Shown here: piece by piece, positions 45,966-56,676 of the stretch
Position numbering within the stretch: position 1 is the first letter of the stretch
Layout of the letters: each line of letters starts with the position of its first letter
Assembly: GCA_900169235.1 (NCBI GenBank)
Contig: FWCC01000019.1
Coordinates: 1 to 64,000, forward strand
Direction of reading: 5' to 3'
Length of the DNA: 64,000 nucleotides
Source of the DNA: Zarea fungicola
Lineage: Eukaryota; Ascomycota; Sordariomycetes; Hypocreales; Cordycipitaceae
Notes under the pieces: model-generated
What the model was told of the DNA's origin: nothing
What the model saw: the letters and a program-made list of their open reading frames with translations, nothing else
Databases searched by the model: none
Translations under genes and position numbers: made by a program

Positions 45966-47234
45966 CGAGAACAAGTACAATGAACAAAGTGATTCTAACG
46001 ATCATCATGTTTGGGATGAGAGAAATAACATAATGGGCCGGGTAGGATTATGAAGGGTTTCGATTCACATTCTTTTTTCCGTTTAGAACAATAATTTCCA
46101 GTATTTGTCTTCTTGCTATGAGCCACACAATTCTCTCCCTTTTACCGCTCTCATTTGTCGTTCTCGCCTACTTCAGAATGGCCAGTTCTGCAACTGGGCG
46201 GTCTTCCTGAGCCGTGGCGATGATGACACCATTCGGTGCAGAATATTTGTCGTTCCGCCCCTCAAGCAATCGCCATGGCCACACAAAGCGGGTGGCAAAA
46301 GAAATCGATTATTGGAACTGCCCATCATCAGCATCTTTCAAGTCTTGCTTCCTTTTACATCTGCAGGGTTCACTCGTAATGTGACGCGGCGCTGCAGCTT
46401 CGCCATTACCATTCGGCATGATCCTTTTGTGCAGGTAGTTGGAGTAGCAGCCGCTGGGCTCACGAACCTTACTTCTTGTGCCATCAAGATTTATTCTTCT
46501 GCATTGTTGCTCTGCTGAGCCGTCGTGTTCCTGTTGTTGTTCTTGTTATTCATGTTGCTCTTGTTCATTCTCCTATAAGGTGGCTCTCCCACGACGTAGT
46601 ATTTCTGGCTGTTTTGGTACATCCAGGGGCTCAGATTTAGCCATGATTCGTCCTTTTTGTTACTTTCTTATTTCAGAGGGGGATTCTTCTGGTTTCTTTT
46701 TAGCAGCGTTCGGTGCCGTCTTTCGGGCCGTCTTGCTGTCGCGCAAAATCACTGCTTCGTCTACTGCCCTTCGGGTTCTATACAGCAAACTGCCATCTCA
46801 GTTCTGAATCGCTGCTGTATTTATGATTATTTTTATCCTGTTATCCTGTTATCCTGTTATCCTGTTTGTTAACGTGATCTGCTACTATTGTGCTCCGCCA
46901 CACAACACGTGTACTGTGAATTAGGTACGGTAAAAGGCTTCATGTCTGAAACATGCACGCCATTCGAGCCATATATATTCATGGGGCAGGTAAAGTCAAC
47001 AGAGTTTGCAGATTTACTTCCAGCTCTAGCAAATTCAACAAAAGATTTCCTGCCCTATGGCTATGATGCACACTTCATCCCAAGGCTGGGCAGTTGAAGG
47101 ACTCGTCGTTTCTCGAGCTTCTTCAGACAATCAATTATTCGCCTTTTCGCAATGTAGCCTTGGTCCTCGCGTATGCATAATAATGAGTTTTTTTTTTTTT
47201 TGCACATTTAGTTCTTCTCGATTTAGAACAGCTC
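45966..47234. other. Intergenic region between convergent genes
   Basis: This 1.27 kb lies between the 3' ends of the Laa1-like and WRAP73-like genes. It holds a four-copy TTATCCTG tandem repeat (46833-46864) and a T-run at 47189-47201. Open frames here are Cys/Ser-rich translations of pyrimidine tracts and not supportable. Confidence 0.55.
46833..46864 (+). repeat. TTATCCTG tandem repeat, 4 copies
   Basis: Four exact copies of the 8-mer TTATCCTG, followed by TTTG. Simple minisatellite. Confidence 0.85.
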
Positions 47235-48892
47235 TCATGGGTGCCTAAATGAAAATGTGTCTTCCACAGGTGCTGTGTCGTTGAACGATGTATCAGAAAC
47301 ATCTGGGTCAAACCCTACTCCTCTTGGTGGCTCTGAATCCCACTTTGAAGTGCCATACCATGACTGCGGGACCTCGTCTCCCTCACCCAGTGACAAAACG
47401 CGGTACTGTTGTGTCGTAGAGAGCAGTGCCAGTGGATAATCCATGTTCGTATCAATCCAGGAAATGTGCGCCTTGGTCGAAACCCCCGCTGCGTTCCTGA
47501 CTGAGAGGAATTCTTCAGGTACCACGGGTGTTGGCCCTTGTAGAAGAGGGTCCCACAGAAAGGAGAGGCCATACCGGCTCTCATCTTGGCAATTGATGAG
47601 GAGCAGCTCGCGTGTTCTCTTGTGCCACGTAAAAGACACGACGGAGTGGAATACGAGGACAGCACGTAGCTCCGCGGCCACAATGTCCCAGATCCATAAA
47701 GTGCAAGGCGCGTCATCAAGCCTTGTGGCCAGAAGGGTAGAGGAGGCGTCAAAGCTGAGTGTTGAGCACCCAGGCTTTGTTTCTATTGGTCTGCCATCAG
47801 ATGGCACACCCGCTGGCGATATTGCCTGTGTGGCACGTTGAAATGTGTGCTTTGTTCGGCCTTCTTTGGATAAAGTGAGCTGCTCCTGCCAGATCTGCTG
47901 ATCATCAGTCATCTGTGCTTTTTCTATTCAAATTGGACATGAAATACTTACGTGCAATGTATCTTGTGGCACAACAGTAAATGGATGTGTAAAAGTAACC
48001 CTCTTTCTCCACGATTCTGTCTGCAAAACTACGACGTCTCGACTGTGGTCACCAATAGCGCATAATTCCGACCTTGGACTAGGCTGGCAGATCTTGATGC
48101 CAGGCTGCAGGACTGCATCTGGGTTCTGTGACAAATGCGCGGTTTTAATGCTTCTAAAATGTTGGCCGTCGGCTGTATACAGCACCAGGCAGTGGCCATG
48201 AGCAGCCGACTCCCACAGCAGTAACCACCTCCCATCTGGTGTCCAAAGGACGGCCTGCGCATCCACAGTCTCGACGGCCCACGATGTCTGCACCTGTCGC
48301 GATACAGGATGATGTATGCTCACGAAATCTTTGCCATTTATTCGAGTCAAAATAGCCAGGTGTTGGGTTCCTGTACGCACAGAGTAACTCCGGCCGACGG
48401 ACGACGGTTGGTGGAACTTGGGATTGGCCACCTCTACTGCCGTTGACATGGCGAGGTTGAAGATGGCGAGCTTCAGGCCGGAAGGCGAACAAATAAGTAC
48501 CTCAGAATCGCGAGCGCCAAATCGCGCAATGCTGGTCTTCTCTCCGGGCAGCAAGGGACTGCTAATGGCAGCCTGGAACGACGAGTTGAGTTTGGCTGAA
48601 AAAACATGGACGCTGTCACCGGAGCAGATGAGCAGCCGCGTGGAAGAGGGCGACCACAGAAGGTGTCCTACTGGTCCCGTTGTAGGAGGTAGTTTGATGG
48701 CATGCAGAGTCTGCAGCGTTTCAACGGACCGCACAGTAATGGTTAGGCCACTGAGCATGGCGATGAGTCGCCCATCTGGACTGGCTCTGCATGACGGAGA
48801 TGCTATCAAGGTGTGGGTTAGCTAATGTCCAGTGGTCTTCCGAGACTATGTATTGCGTTGAACGTACAAGGAAATACTGGAGAGGCATACAT
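47235..48892 (-). CDS. WRAP73/Wdr8-like WD-repeat protein
   Basis: Predicted WD-repeat protein of the WRAP73/Wdr8 family, which works with Msd1/SSX2IP at spindle pole bodies or centrosomes to anchor microtubules. Inferred exons are 48892-48868 (25 nt), 48802-47952 and 47894-47235 (511 residues). The tiny first exon begins in a good context (CCACCATG) and yields MYASPVFPSSPSC followed by RASPDGRLIAML, which resembles the family N-terminus. WD-like repeats include GHLLWSPSSTRLLICSGDSV, AQAVLWTPDGRWLLLWES, CAIGDHSRDVVVLQTESW and LDDAPCTLWIWDI. The HIWQEQ segment after the second intron is family-like. An alternative upstream acceptor would insert six residues (MTDDQQ) in frame. No membrane segment or signal is seen. 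Confidence 0.8.
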
Positions 48893-49599
48893 GGTGGAAT
48901 ACGCCAGTGCCGTTCAATCTGTCGTCTTTGCATTCGATAATGGAGAATGGTCTGACCGATGATGGTCTTGATTGATGAGAGATCCCTACACAATTTGCCC
49001 AGTTGGAACTAGCGCGGGTCAACCGTGTCCGAAGGACACTCACTGGAAGGCAAAACAGACACAAAAATGAAGGGAAAGAGTAAAATGATCTGTTTCAACA
49101 CAAATTGCACTTCAATATGAATATTAATCTACAGTATTTCATTTTTAATTCGCAGGCCCGCTGGCAGTCCTGCTTTCGATTACTGGCAGGGGAAGCTTCT
49201 TTGCCTGTGCCTTCGAACTGCGTATTGTTGTAGGTACTTATCGGACGCCGAACACGATACTGCCAGTCACGTAAAACGAAATGAAGAAGTACAAGGTTTT
49301 GAGAAATCCATCAGGAAATTTACCTAAGTATTAGAACATATTAGACACGGGTATCGAATGTCTTGAAACTCAAACTCCAGCCACAGTCTTGTCGCGTTAC
49401 CTGCCATTGTTGGGTTACGGGGTGTTCTACAGAACCTAGTTCACACCGTCAATTCCAAATGCCCCGGCCAAATAGCTGGGTAAGTAGAGGTGGCATCTTA
49501 GCCTAGGCGAGATTCTCGCATTTCGATTTAGAAGAGGCAAATTATTTGCAATTTTTCAACGCAGTACACTCCGCATCGTTCGACTATTAGAAGTACAGG
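48893..49599. other. Intergenic region upstream of the WRAP73-like gene
   Basis: 707 bp between the WRAP73-like start and the 3' end of the BRCT gene. No coding signal is seen. Confidence 0.5.
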
Positions 49600-50562
49600 C
49601 TATCTCGTCTTCTTTCCACGCCCCTTCCCCGTTCTGCCTACCTTGGCTGGCCTTTCTGGCCCTTCCTCCGCATCCGCCCATCTTTTATTATTCATGCGCT
49701 CACGCTTCTCTGCGCTCACGCCATTCTCTAAAATGTCGAAAAATTCATCTTCAGTAATGGTTTCGAGTTCAAGCTCATTAATCACTTGCAGCTTCTTGGG
49801 CCCTGCCCGGTCACCAAGAACAATGTAATCTGTGTCTTCAAGCTTGGTCACAACATCTGCACCGTATTTCTTCGCCGTGGCAATCGACGTCACACGGTCC
49901 ATGGTGTTGAAAGTGCCTGTGAATAGAATCTTGACGTCGGCAAGACAATTGCGCTTCCCTTTGGGAATGGTCTTGCGGTTAGCTGGGTTCAGGGCGGCCT
50001 TAATACTGTTCGATTTGGTTCTCTGGGGTTTGGTTTTTGATTTTGACTTCGAGGATTCAGGCTCTACGTCTTCTTCTTCTTTTTCCTTTTTCTCCTCCTC
50101 ATCATTGTCATCGTCATCGGCAACACCGTGGTCATGACCGCCAGGGTCGTCCTCGACCCGTTCGAGCCCGGTATCATTAATAGGTAATTTTGGTGTTGTT
50201 TTCGTGTTGGGTTTGTTCAGAAGAACTCTGTATACACACACTTCTCCAGAAATCTTGCCACGGGTGCCTCCTTGAAATCGGCCTGGTGTCTCATTAGAGC
50301 ATGAACGAGGAACATGCGAACGAGGTCAGCACCCACCACAGTACAGTCCCTCATTATCTAGACTGTCCAAGAAACCGAAGCCTTCTAGCCGTCCATTGGG
50401 TTCAAATCGGTGGGCAATGCGTCTTAGCAGCCTCTTAGCAGCTTGGTTAGCCAAATCCGTGGTATCGTACACTTCCGGCTCCTCGGGGACTTCCAATCTA
50501 CTGTCATCATCCTTCACAGTCAGTAACGGGGTGACGACATAGAGTGTGTTTTCGGGTGCCAT
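49600..50562 (-). CDS. BRCT-domain nuclear protein, function unknown
   Basis: Tentative exons are 50562-50345 and 50227-49600 (281 residues). The N-terminal part (MAPENTLYVVTPLLTVKDDD) is a compact alpha/beta-like domain I cannot name. The middle is strongly acidic then basic (DDDDNDEEEKKEKEEEDVE, SKSKSKTKPQRTKS). The C-terminal half is a clear BRCT domain: VKILFTGTFNTMDRVTSIAT, KKYGADVVTKLEDTDYIVLG, GPKKLQVINELELETITEDE. It resembles the BRCTs of DNA ligase and replication factor C large subunit. It ends in a basic Gly/Lys/Arg tail (GRTGKGRGKKTR), possibly a nuclear localisation signal. BRCT domains bind phosphopeptides or DNA ends in repair and replication. The intron border is uncertain: the presumed 117-bp intron is itself open in another frame and looks coding (see findings). 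Confidence 0.7.
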
Positions 50563-51067
50563 TGTAACATGCGCTTGCAAGGGCCGTGCTTGAGAAGCAA
50601 TATTGTGAGTTATATTGTTATTCGCCCACTTTCGCCGCGTTTTTTAACGCCACTACTGTGATGCTGATGCCAGAAGAAATCCGTCTCCCTACCAAGTACC
50701 TTATTAGCCTGATAACAGACTCCACTGGCCCCGTCGCGGACCTCCGCTGTTGCTTGGTCCGCAGCTCTCCGCGTGGCATGCCAACGGGCGCTGCAACGGC
50801 TACCGTCGCTGAGTAATCGCGCCCAGCTGAGTCGCCCTCAGTCGGCGAAGTGGCGAAACTTCGAGGGCCGACTTTCTCTGGATATTCCCTTCAGATGGCT
50901 TGTTACATTTGGCGTTTCCCGCAGATTCTCACTTAGTATTTTGAATTGAATCAAGGAGCAACTCAGCATGCGTTTTAGCTTCTAAATGGGCCACGCTGCA
51001 GCTATCAATCAAAACTGCTTCACATAAAACCCGGGCAAGGCCGCAGCTGTAGTCACACAATTTCATC
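50563..51067. other. Shared upstream region of BRCT and molybdopterin genes
   Basis: 505 bp between divergent starts. No coding frame with support. G+C is moderate, and no repeats were noted. Confidence 0.5.
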
Positions 51068-53227
51068 ATGCTGTGCCTTCAGCGAATTCCGTGGCAATCT
51101 TGTCACGCAGCTGCTCGCTCAATGCTGGGAGTCAAGGCGAAACATACAAAACTTGACGCCCATCGAAAGAGGTATATCGCTACAGTTGTAGCGCCACGTA
51201 CCGAGCCAAAGGAGCTACCCAGTGCAGGCACTTCGCACCAGTCGTCGGCTCGTGGCCAATCTCTGCGAGACGCCAAACCATTTTCCGACTTTCTCACAGA
51301 CACATTTCACCGGCAACATGATTATCTCAGAATTTCCGTCACTGAGCGCTGTAATCTGCGTTGCGTGTATTGCATGCCAGAGGAAGGTGTTCCTCTCTCA
51401 CCAAACAAGGAGCTTCTCACTACACCAGAAATTGTCATGCTCTCCTCGATTTTCGTTTCACAGGGTGTTACTAAAATTCGCTTGACCGGTGGTGAACCCA
51501 CCGTTCGTCGGGATATCCTGCCGTTAATGCACCAAATCGGAAATCTGCGCTCCCAGGGCCTGAAGGAACTGTGTCTGACCACAAATGGCATTTCACTACA
51601 CCGGAAGCTTGATAGCATGGTTGAGGCGGGCCTCACTGGTGTAAACCTCAGTCTCGACACCCTTGACCCATGGCAGTTTCAAATAATGACACGGCGCAAG
51701 GGATTCGATGCAGTGCTCAAGAGTATGAATCGGATTCTGGAAATGAACAAGCTCGGCGCTCGCATCAAGCTTAAGGTTAACTGCGTTGTCATGCGTGGTG
51801 TCAACGACCGTGAAATTCTCCCTTTTGTAGAAATGACAAAGGACAACGATATCGAAATTCGCTTCATTGAGTACATGCCCTTTGACGGCAACAAGTGGAA
51901 TAAGCAGAAAATGCTCAGCTACATTGAAATGCTTGACATGATTCGGCAAAAGCATCCCACTTTGCAAAAAGTACAAGATGAAAAAAATAACACGAGCAAG
52001 ACGTGGCACATTCCCGGTTTTGCCGGCCGCTTGGGCTTCATCACAAGTATGACGCATAACTTTTGCGGAACTTGCAATCGCCTGCGCATCACCGGGGATG
52101 GCAATCTCAAAGTATGTCTCTTTGGCAACGCAGAGGTTTCTTTGCGCGACATTCTCCGCCAATCTAATGGTGGCGAGCCCATCGATGAAGAAGTATACGA
52201 GACTTTAAAGCTCCTTGAAATGGATCGCCGCCAGGGCCTATCAGCCTCTGGCACCCCTCTGGGCATGACACCTAACGAAATCGAGCTACTCGAAGTTATT
52301 GGCCTAGCAGTTAAGCGAAAGAAGGCCAAGCATGCCGGCATTGGTGAGCTTGAACACATGAAGAATCGACCAATGATCTTGATAGGTGGGTAATACAACG
52401 GAAAAGAGCACACCACCAACCTTGATGGCATACATTACACCTTGCGCCCGGCATCGCCGTGGACTCATATTTCATTTACACTACTACTCATGGCGCATAT
52501 CGTTGTCCCTTTTTTTTGTTTTTCTCTGTTTTCCTTTATTTGTATTCATTTGCGGGGGCTGAGACGCAACTGTATAGATCCGGTTGCTCCATCCCTATAC
52601 GGTGTCATCCCTCCCAGATTGAGACACCCGGTGATTAGCTCACATTTCCAACAAATCAGTACCTTAAACATCTCCAGCCATCAAACACGCCTCTTTTCTA
52701 GTCCTCCTGCGAGATCAGGCAAAAATAATGAGAAGAACTGCCAGCCCAAGCTGACACACGTCTCCGAGAACGGTGCCGCACACATGGTACCCATTGCCAC
52801 CAAGGAAATAACTGAGCGCATCGCAACAGCCGCTTGCCGCGTGCGCTTCTCCAACAACACGGCGCCACGGCTAATACGCGACAACCAGATGAAAAAGGGC
52901 GACGTGCTTGGCGTGGCAAGAATCGCAGGCATAATGGCCTCCAAGCGCACGCCGGACCTCATCCCGCTATGTCATCCGATTCCGTTGTCTCGTGTACAGG
53001 TAGAACTGGACCTTGTAGAGGAAAACGAGATGCCCTGCATTGATGTGCGTGCGACGGTCGAGTGCGACGGCAAGACGGGCGTGGAGATGGAAGCCCTCAT
53101 GGCGGCTTCGACAGCGGCACTAACCGTATATGACATGTGCAAGGCGGTGGACAAAGGCATGGTGGTGGACGGGCTGCGCGTGGTTCTGAAGGACGGCGGG
53201 AAGAGCGGACGCTGGGAGATGGATTGA
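51068..53227 (+). CDS. Molybdenum cofactor biosynthesis protein, MoaA-MoaC fusion (MOCS1/cnxABC type)
   Basis: Makes cyclic pyranopterin monophosphate from GTP, the first step of molybdenum cofactor synthesis (needed by nitrate reductase, xanthine dehydrogenase and sulfite oxidase). Spliced exons 51068-52385 and 52578-53227 give a 655-residue fusion. The MoaA part has an Arg-rich presequence-like start, the radical-SAM cluster CNLRCVYC (Cys95/99/102), GGEPTVRRD, and a C-terminal FeS site NFCGTCNRLR with a third Cys at 350. The MoaC part (from about residue 498) has LTHVSENGAAHMV, KGDVLGVARIAGIMASKRT, DLIPLCHPIPLS and MCKAVDKGM. A linker of about 55 residues containing TRLFSSPPA joins them. 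The fusion matches the Aspergillus nidulans cnxABC design. If the 192-bp intron is not spliced, the MoaA frame ends MKNRPMILIGG-stop at 52393, and ATG 52490 opens a MoaC frame. Confidence 0.92.
52386..52577 (+). promoter_or_regulatory. Intron that decides between MOCS1A-GG and MOCS1A-B fusion
   Basis: Donor ATAG|GTGGGTAA and acceptor CTGTATAG|ATCCGG, with a long pyrimidine tract at 52505-52545. Splicing keeps frame into MoaC. Retention instead completes the Gly-Gly codons and reads a TAA at 52391-52393. An ATG at 52490 inside the intron is in frame with MoaC. Confidence 0.7.
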
Positions 53228-53489
53228 TGCTTCTGTCTTGGTGAAGCCTTCATCGCATTTCTATGATAAATCTAGGAGCTATATAGCGGAAAAATGCTAT
53301 TTAGTATAAGACCCGAATCGTAATAGAACGGGCCATGATTTTCAGTAGGTTTTCAGTGTATATAATTTATTTTGCGTCGACCTGCTAAAAGCCATTTCGC
53401 CAGCCAAATCCGAAGCAGGAAAGGAAGGAAACGGAAGCACTACGCAGCTCTCCAGGTACCTGCTTTCATCATATACCCTGCTAACCATG

Positions 53490-55794
53490 TCATACGTCGT
53501 TAGCTTCAGCCCCTGTTAGGAACGGGTGCTCTGCAAGGTTGAGCCAAAAGTCTGACTCAAAGTCATGCAGCGTGTGGCCGTCCCACGCGTTCCAGCCGTT
53601 GGCGGCATCGTGCATCTCCGGCAATGCAGCCGCCGAGGTGGGCGACTTATCCGCAACCATTTGCCCATAATTCTGGGGTGTGACGCGCCCGATTATGAGA
53701 CGCGAGAGGAGGCAGCCGATTGTCTTGGACGCGTCAACGAGCAACTTGTAGTTGGGATCGTCCGTTTCGATGAGCACACCCGTCTCCATTTCGACAACGA
53801 GCACACTGAGGCTCTGAAAGACCTTGGATGTGTCAACACTGGGGTGGGGCTGCGGTCTGGGGGACTGGTTGAGGAGCCAGATACAAATAACACCGGCGGC
53901 GGACAGGCCAAAGTAAGCAACCTTTGTATGACGTTAAGCATGCATCTCTCTTAAGCATTGTAAAGACCGAAACTATATTTTCAACTCACCTTCCAAACCA
54001 GTGATGTTCCAGAGTTGACCAGATAGTCCTTTTGCATCAGCGCTTCCACGACAAGCGTCAGGATTTCTGCTGCCGTGGATACCAACTCTGGGTCGGTCTC
54101 GGGTCGTGATCGTGTGACAGCCATGCGTAGTAAAAAAAGTACATGGAGGTGATTTAGTCGCGCATTGAGGATAAAGTCCCGGATTACTGGCGTTTGATTG
54201 CAGTGCTTTAGCGAGCTCTCCAGGCGAAAATGTGGAGGGAGGGCTTGCCATTGTGCGTTGGCCTTGTCTCGAATATCCCTGCGGTTAATGATTCAAGTCA
54301 ATACATCAGCATCACAAGAGTTTGGCTGCAATGCTACAATACCTGACTTTGGGGTGATTGTCATCCACGCCTTCAAGGCAGTTCAGCTCCATTATATCTT
54401 CCTTCAAAATACCGCATAAAGCCGCCCAGCGTGTATCCGCGACATAGTCAAAGGTCATATCTTGCTGCCAGGTCGTTGTCCAAGGTTCAACAGCACGGCC
54501 ATCGCTGCGCGGTAAAATTAGTTTACAGTATTTGAGATGGACTCGTGGAGGGCGACCGAGAAATATCGATACGTTCTTGTCAGCGGAGTATGTCAACGCA
54601 AAAGTGAGTCGTCTCAGCTCCAGTAAAAATGGCGGGAAGCTGTTGCTGTCAGCATTTGTCTGCTGGTGCAGACCTAACGCATAAATGGAACTAATAACAT
54701 CTCCGAGTCGTTTCCATGAGTGATAGCCTTCCCACGAAAATTAGTCAACGCGGGGTCGATGAATTTTGGCACTTTGGGAATCTTACTCTGATCGCCGTCT
54801 ACAAAGGAGTGCAGGATCCAGTTTTCGTATTGAAGAACGAGTTGTAAGTCATTCAGACAGTCCAGCGACAATGCAATATCAAGGCTCAGATCCGAGAGGT
54901 TCATACCCAATCGCTGCAAGTCTCGGAATTCCTGCGACGACGACTCAAACTTGGCCATCTCAATGGCCGCTCTTGAGGCAGCAGTGAAGAAGAATCCCAG
55001 AGTTTCCCATCGGCATCTCTGGTGACCAAATTGCTCTTGGAAGTCGTGAAGTGTGGTGCTGCGAGCCGTGTCTATGGATCGGCTTGTGTTGAGAAAGAGA
55101 TTTCTAGAAAGCTCTGTACTCAGAACAGGAGTTTGGCCTTGATTAGGGAAGAGCGTGCGCATGGTTGAAATACAATGCTCCAAGAACGGACCAGCCAGTG
55201 GAAGGCTGGAGCCTCTTGCTGTCCACGCCGATATCAGGTTGCAGCATGATTCAATGCACACGGTAGCCTCAATCTGTTTGATCAATCCAGCACCACGTGT
55301 AACATTCGCCTCACGAAAAGGATTATCCTGACTGCTCCCATTGCCGTCACTATCACCTAGTATAGAGTCCCGTACATCTAGTAGATTTCCAAACAACGTC
55401 GTTGAGCTAAAAGATCCCAGATACCCTGGGTTCGGATATCGGTGCGGCTTTGGTGCGACTGCATCACTGGTAATGACAGATGCCCTACCATTGGCGGGGA
55501 AGCTGGGCCGGCTACTTGGCGTGCTTTCAGTCAGGTTAGTACAAATTCCGCCTATTGTAAACGAATTTTTGATGGCAAGGGCTTTCACTCATACGTGACC
55601 AATTTCGGCGTTGTCGGAGTAGTGGACTTGTCCGGGACGCGCTTCGTTTTCTTGAACGGTGAGGCGCGATAGACGCACTCAGCCTGCCGGGATTGGTTCT
55701 GGCACCTGATACATACAGGCCGGGCATGGTCACATGCGACTTTAGCAGCCCTGCATGGGTCGCAGGCTGCGAATTTCTTACGAGTGGCCGGCAT
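53490..55794 (-). CDS. Zn(II)2Cys6 transcription factor
   Basis: Fungal nuclear regulator. Inferred exons are 55794-55589, 55523-54787, 54727-54343, 54278-53990 and 53921-53490 (682 residues). The DNA-binding cluster is at the N-terminus, CDPCRAAKVACDHARPVC then IRCQNQSRQAEC, with Cys at 11, 14, 21, 28, 31 and 40. A basic linker (ASPFKKTKRVPDKS) follows. The middle-homology region is well preserved: WKRLGDVISSIYALGLHQQT, KNVSIFLGRPPR, then FDYVADTRWAALCGILKEDI, which is the fungal_trans domain. The introns have clear signals, the first with a TACTAAC branch site. The gene lies tail-to-tail with the molybdopterin gene (262 bp between stops). Nothing in the sequence ties it to a target. The upstream flank (55795-56676) separates it from the decarboxylase gene, so it might also regulate the right-hand cluster. 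Confidence 0.9.
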
Positions 55795-56676
55795 GTCGAG
55801 CTTTACCGTCGTTAACGAGATCCGATAATGTTGGTGCAGAAACACGGTTCGGAGTAAAAGTGGAGTGAAGGAGGGGCTCCACTTGCTCTCTGACTTGCTC
55901 TTTGACTTACTGGTCACCTACAGTAGGTTAGTTGACTTAGTAGTCTCCTGGCACGATTTGCAAGTAAGGGACTCCCTCCAACCAGTAATACCTTGTCTAC
56001 CCTGTGTTATGTCACAACCAGTGTGCATTTTCGATAAACTCTAGTAGTTCATTAGTGGTATTGGTGTTGGTACTAGTTACACTGGTGAGGCTGGATAAAG
56101 CTGTCAAAGGAAGCCGGAAATGGCAAGGAAATCAGAATTTCTAAGAAGCCATCTCACTGATGAATCAAATGAATGAATAAATAATCAATAGCCCGGCTCA
56201 CTGAAGCCCTTTTCAAACCACTGCTGTTATATAGAATGGTCCCTGACATCCGCTCCGAATCAGCCAATCAGAGACCTGTACTCTACGCCGTAATTTGAAG
56301 GAGGTAGAAATACACATCCTTGAACTCGAATTAATCCAGGTCGCTGTCAGTTCAATGCAGGTAGTTCCGGAAAAGCAAATTCTTGAGAATAACGAAACTA
56401 ATATTATACAGTATCAAATAGTGCATCATTAGGCTATAATCTTGCTACGTATCCGTAGAACGCCACTGAAGATCTTACAACGGGCTTTGTCCTGTAAACA
56501 GACGAGCGATCGCAGATAAAGTCTGATGCTTACTAGCAATTAAATATGAATGCACAAATGCAAATTTCATATGGAGGTGCAGCTCAAACTTTTTTAGCTG
56601 AATTTTCTAATATTATGCGAACGTTGTATACTGTTATTCGTCTAAAATTCCCTTCCGTCCAGCCACGGCATTACAT
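55795..56676. other. Intergenic region between the regulator and the decarboxylase
   Basis: 882 bp containing the promoter of the leftward Zn2Cys6 gene and the 3' flank of the decarboxylase. One TACGCCG word is at 56284-56290. No supportable gene. Confidence 0.5.
56284..56290 (+). promoter_or_regulatory. TACGCCG motif (putative operator)
   Basis: One of five copies of TACGCCG found in intergenic DNA of the 56-62 kb cluster. It contains a CCG half-site of the kind Zn2Cys6 proteins bind. Function is inferred only. Confidence 0.25.

Noticed and set aside
46105..46807. Cys/Ser-rich plus-strand open frames downstream of the Laa1-like gene
   Set aside because: Translations reflect pyrimidine-rich simple sequence (repeated TGTTGTTC words) in a convergent 3' region. 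No family features.
52442..53227. MoaC as an independent downstream gene starting at 52442
   Set aside because: The codon there is TTG and the segment lies within an intron. The fusion by splicing, or a start at ATG 52490, explains the frame better.
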